Shown here one piece after another: positions 50,843-52,520 of a stretch of DNA of 52,520 bases. The notes under the pieces are model-generated. The model ran no database searches. It had not been told where the DNA came from and saw only the letters and a program-made list of their open reading frames with translations. The stretch covers positions 1-52,520 of the forward strand of contig CANPXG010000011.1 in the NCBI GenBank assembly GCA_947585795.1. The letters are read 5' to 3'. A program made the position numbers and the translations under genes. The stretch's first letter is position 1; each line of letters begins with the position of its first letter. Origin of the DNA: an uncultured Clostridia bacterium (lineage in GTDB: Bacteria > Bacillota > Clostridia > UBA1381).

Positions 50843-51144
50843 CAGTTCTTTACCTCGCGGTAAATCTCGCCGAGCAGACGAAACAGCTCATCAAGCTGAT
50901 TCTGCGATACACGATTTTCGGTATTAACCTTCCGTGCAATTTGGTTTATATTATTGCCGATGGCGTTAATTTCGCGGATAAGCTGCGGTATATTGTCCGG
51001 CGGTCGCGGACGGATTTCAACGCCCATAATAAGTTTACGGATAAACGGCTCAACCTTGAGTCCGGCATTTACAGCCTGTCGCTTTAAGTGAGCGTGTTCT
51101 CGTTCGGAAACACGTACAGATAATTTTATATTCCGTTCTGCCAT
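50842..51144 (-). CDS. mobC: MobC-family mobilization accessory protein
   Basis: The 100-residue protein has an RHH-like N-terminal part (NIKLSVRVSEREHAHLKRQA) and a MobC C-terminal helix pair (INAIGNNINQIARKVNTEN). It binds oriT and helps open the DNA for the relaxase. The start ATG follows GGAGGTGAATTT. It abuts the predicted oriT on its upstream side. Confidence 0.9.
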   Translation of the reverse strand: MAERNIKLSVRVSEREHAHLKRQAVNAGLKVEPFIRKLIMGVEIRPRPPDNIPQLIREINAIGNNINQIARKVNTENRVSQNQLDELFRLLGEIYREVKN

Positions 51145-51171
51145 AAATTCACCTCCAATACGGCATCGGGG

Positions 51172-51261
51172 TTTTAGGGGGATCCCCTAAAAAGCGCATT
51201 TTGCCGTCAAAATGCTATGCTTGCACGTACTATGATAATGTAATTTTCCCCTGCGGGAAAA
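51172..51261 (-). other. Candidate oriT
   Basis: Three perfect inverted repeats lie in 90 bases upstream of mobC: TTTTAGGGG with CCCCTAAAA (51172-51192), GCATTTTG-CCGT-CAAAATGC (51196-51215) and TTTTCCC-CTGC-GGGAAAA (51244-51261). MobP-type oriTs have such hairpins just before the nick site, here likely in 51216-51243. The exact nick is not known. Confidence 0.7.
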
Positions 51262-51271
51262 TATCATATCC

Positions 51272-51538
51272 TTATGACTGTGACAGCGATTCGAGCCATT
51301 TATCCGTATCAATATAACCGCTGCCTATACGGGTATAGCTTTTCATTTCTGTTTCAAGGCTACCCGGTTTTGATGCTGTGATGTATATATTGTCCATATC
51401 GTTGTCGGTCATTTTTATGACGCTTGTATTCTGATATATGTGTAGAGCCTGCGCTATTGCGTCCTCCTCGTTTTCTGCAATTAAAGTGAATTTCTTGCTT
51501 GCATACCCGCTTATTGTAATATCATATTTGGTTCCCAT
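51272..51538 (-). CDS. Hypothetical protein
   Basis: The 88-residue protein (MGTKYDITISGYASKKFTLI...) has alternating beta-strand and helix, with AENEEDAIAQALHIYQN resembling short DpnD/PcfM-like domain segments, by memory only. The ATG follows AAGCGAGGTGATAAT. It lies between the ParR-like gene and oriT on the same strand. Confidence 0.65.
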   Translation of the reverse strand: MGTKYDITISGYASKKFTLIAENEEDAIAQALHIYQNTSVIKMTDNDMDNIYITASKPGSLETEMKSYTRIGSGYIDTDKWLESLSQS

Positions 51539-51576
51539 ATTATCACCTCGCTTTCGTTTGCTAATTTTGTATATAC

Positions 51577-51646
51577 CAATATTGATTTACGCCACTTTCA
51601 ATATTGCATAAGCAGCATTATCCTTGAAAGAATTTTATCAATATTG
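51577..51646. repeat. Three palindromic CAATATTG repeats (possible parC/operator)
   Basis: CAATATTG occurs at 51577-51584, 51599-51606 and 51639-51646, two followed by ATTT. Spacings of 22 and 40 bases are near two and four DNA turns, putting the sites on one face. They lie just after the ParR-like gene and before the 88-residue gene, where a ParR-type binding array could be. Confidence 0.55.
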
Positions 51647-51649
51647 ATT

Positions 51650-51949
51650 TTACCGTATTTCAACATCGTCTCCGAGAAAATCCCATGTAATGTCACCGGT
51701 ATCCGTTTCGGGTTTATTCGCGGCTGTTATCTGTTGATTGCCGATGCTGTCTTGAACGGCAGCTACTATTCGTCCGATAAGCCTTTCCTCGTAATTGTCA
51801 CTATCGAAATAGCTGTTGAGCGCCTTAATCAAAATATCCGAATATGACTTAAATTTTGCCCTGTCCATATTCTGCAATCTTGACCATGCTTTTTGATGTT
51901 CCGGCTTACCGAGGTTAAATCTAACCGTGCAAAATCTCCGCTCCGCCAT
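51650..51949 (-). CDS. ParR-like DNA-binding partner of the ParM-like gene
   Basis: This 99-residue protein has an RHH-style N-terminal region (RRFCTVRFNLGKPEHQKAWSRL...SYSDILIKALNSYF), then a short acidic tail ending TGDITWDFLGDDVEIR. Its first gene neighbour is ParM-like, and the pair spacing is four bases. ParR binds centromere repeats and feeds the ParM filament. Assignment rests on the layout, since ParR proteins diverge widely. Confidence 0.75.
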   Translation of the reverse strand: MAERRFCTVRFNLGKPEHQKAWSRLQNMDRAKFKSYSDILIKALNSYFDSDNYEERLIGRIVAAVQDSIGNQQITAANKPETDTGDITWDFLGDDVEIR

Positions 51950-51953
51950 TCAT

Positions 51954-52520
51954 TCAACCTCTGCGAAACTGCAAGTACGCAAGATACTCATATCCTTTAG
52001 CAGTAGCACATATATCGCCGATTATCTCAACAGCGTTCGCGTCATACTCGGCAAAGTTATTTATTATACAGCCACCGCCGCCGATTATGTATAGCTTCAT
52101 CAATTCGGGATTGTACTCGTAATTCCGTAATGCCGTGAAAATATCATTGGCGTACTCAACTGCCGTTCTGTGAAGCAACTCCGCATATTTCACGCCAATG
52201 TCGGCTTTCCCGAACCGTATAAACTGCTCAATAATACTCTCGTCGATTTTCACTCCGAAGTTGTCCATAACGACGTTTTTCGCTTTTATGACAAGCTGAT
52301 TAACACCGAGCTTCTCAGTCCATAACTTACTTTCAATCGGCTTCTTGTTCAGGATATACAGAATATTCATTGTGCCGTTGCCTATGTCGGCAAGAATATT
52401 CGTCCCCTTGAAATCGCTTATGCGCTCGACAATCGCCGGATAACCCTGCGGATATACGCTGCAACCGACAAAATTTATATGGTAGTCCTTATTATTAAAG
52501 CGGAAATTCACCGTCTTGTT
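51954..52520 (-). CDS. ParM/StbA-family actin-like ATPase (5' end missing)
   Basis: The frame is open through the right edge, so only the C-terminal part is visible (about 188 residues). LADIGNGTMNILY is the second phosphate-loop of the actin fold and KLYIIGGGGCIINNF is the adenosine motif. These order as in ParM/Alp family proteins. The filament pulls DNA copies apart. A ParM system on an ICE suggests that the excised circle replicates and segregates. Confidence 0.87.
   Translation of the reverse strand, partial: NKTVNFRFNNKDYHINFVGCSVYPQGYPAIVERISDFKGTNILADIGNGTMNILYILNKKPIESKLWTEKLGVNQLVIKAKNVVMDNFGVKIDESIIEQFIRFGKADIGVKYAELLHRTAVEYANDIFTALRNYEYNPELMKLYIIGGGGCIINNFAEYDANAVEIIGDICATAKGYEYLAYLQFRRG

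Larger units (their letters stand above)
31649..52520 (-). mobile_element. Integrative conjugative element (partial)
   Basis: One coherent minus-strand gene set forms a conjugation system: ParM/ParR, oriT, MobC, relaxase, PcfB, VirD4, Maff2, VirB6-like, PrgI, VirB4 and NlpC/P60. The integrase at 30234 is a candidate partner on the left. The right end is outside the window. Borders are not fixed: the left limit here is set only by the last gene of the module. Confidence 0.85.

Overview
The window looks like a chromosomal segment of an anaerobic gut- or rumen-type Clostridia (Firmicutes). The signs are moderate GC, strong Shine-Dalgarno sites, near-consensus sigma-A promoters, SLH-anchored surface protein, a Maff2/PrgI/PcfB-type conjugation module and NlpA-type lipoprotein genes. 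Species cannot be assigned from the sequence alone.

Positions 1 to about 10,800 are a metabolic region with a sulfur theme. A nitrogenase-like reductase (D-like subunit cut by the window edge, K-like subunit, NifX/NafY-like cofactor protein) faces a convergent metNIQ-type methionine ABC transporter. The MetN homologue lacks the usual C-terminal regulatory domain. The transporter leader holds a promoter, an early terminator, a tRNA-like element with a CAU anticodon and a 25-residue ORF. A perfect promoter then drives an operon of two unrelated glutamate-cysteine-ligase-fold enzymes plus an EgtC/YafJ-type class II amidohydrolase. A ThiF/MoeB-type E1 enzyme follows, preceded by an exact 116-bp tandem duplication full of hairpins.

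Positions 10,911 to about 17,200 are a defence and mobile-DNA patch. It holds a truncated tRNA-Asn (likely an attachment-site scar), a large serine recombinase, a complete type III toxin-antitoxin locus (ToxN/AbiQ toxin with three 36-nt RNA repeats), and an approximately 490-nt protein-free, hairpin-rich stretch that is a candidate large structured RNA. Two small regulators and an IS630-family element complete it.

Positions 17,200 to 31,400 are a polymorphic-toxin island, all on the minus strand. An ECF sigma factor and its membrane partner precede a secreted small protein, a subtilase fused to RCC1 repeats, a 2164-residue RHS toxin with signal peptide, and a probable immunity protein. A tyrosine integrase lies upstream.

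Positions 31,650 to 52,520 are an integrative conjugative element, nearly all on the minus strand: ParM/ParR segregation genes with operator repeats, an oriT-like region, MobC, relaxase, PcfB, a 2093-residue Cys-repeat SLH surface protein, VirD4, Maff2, a VirB6-like membrane protein, PrgI, VirB4, a degenerate GGDEF-like protein, a DinJ/YafQ module and a membrane NlpC/P60 hydrolase. The element continues past the right edge.
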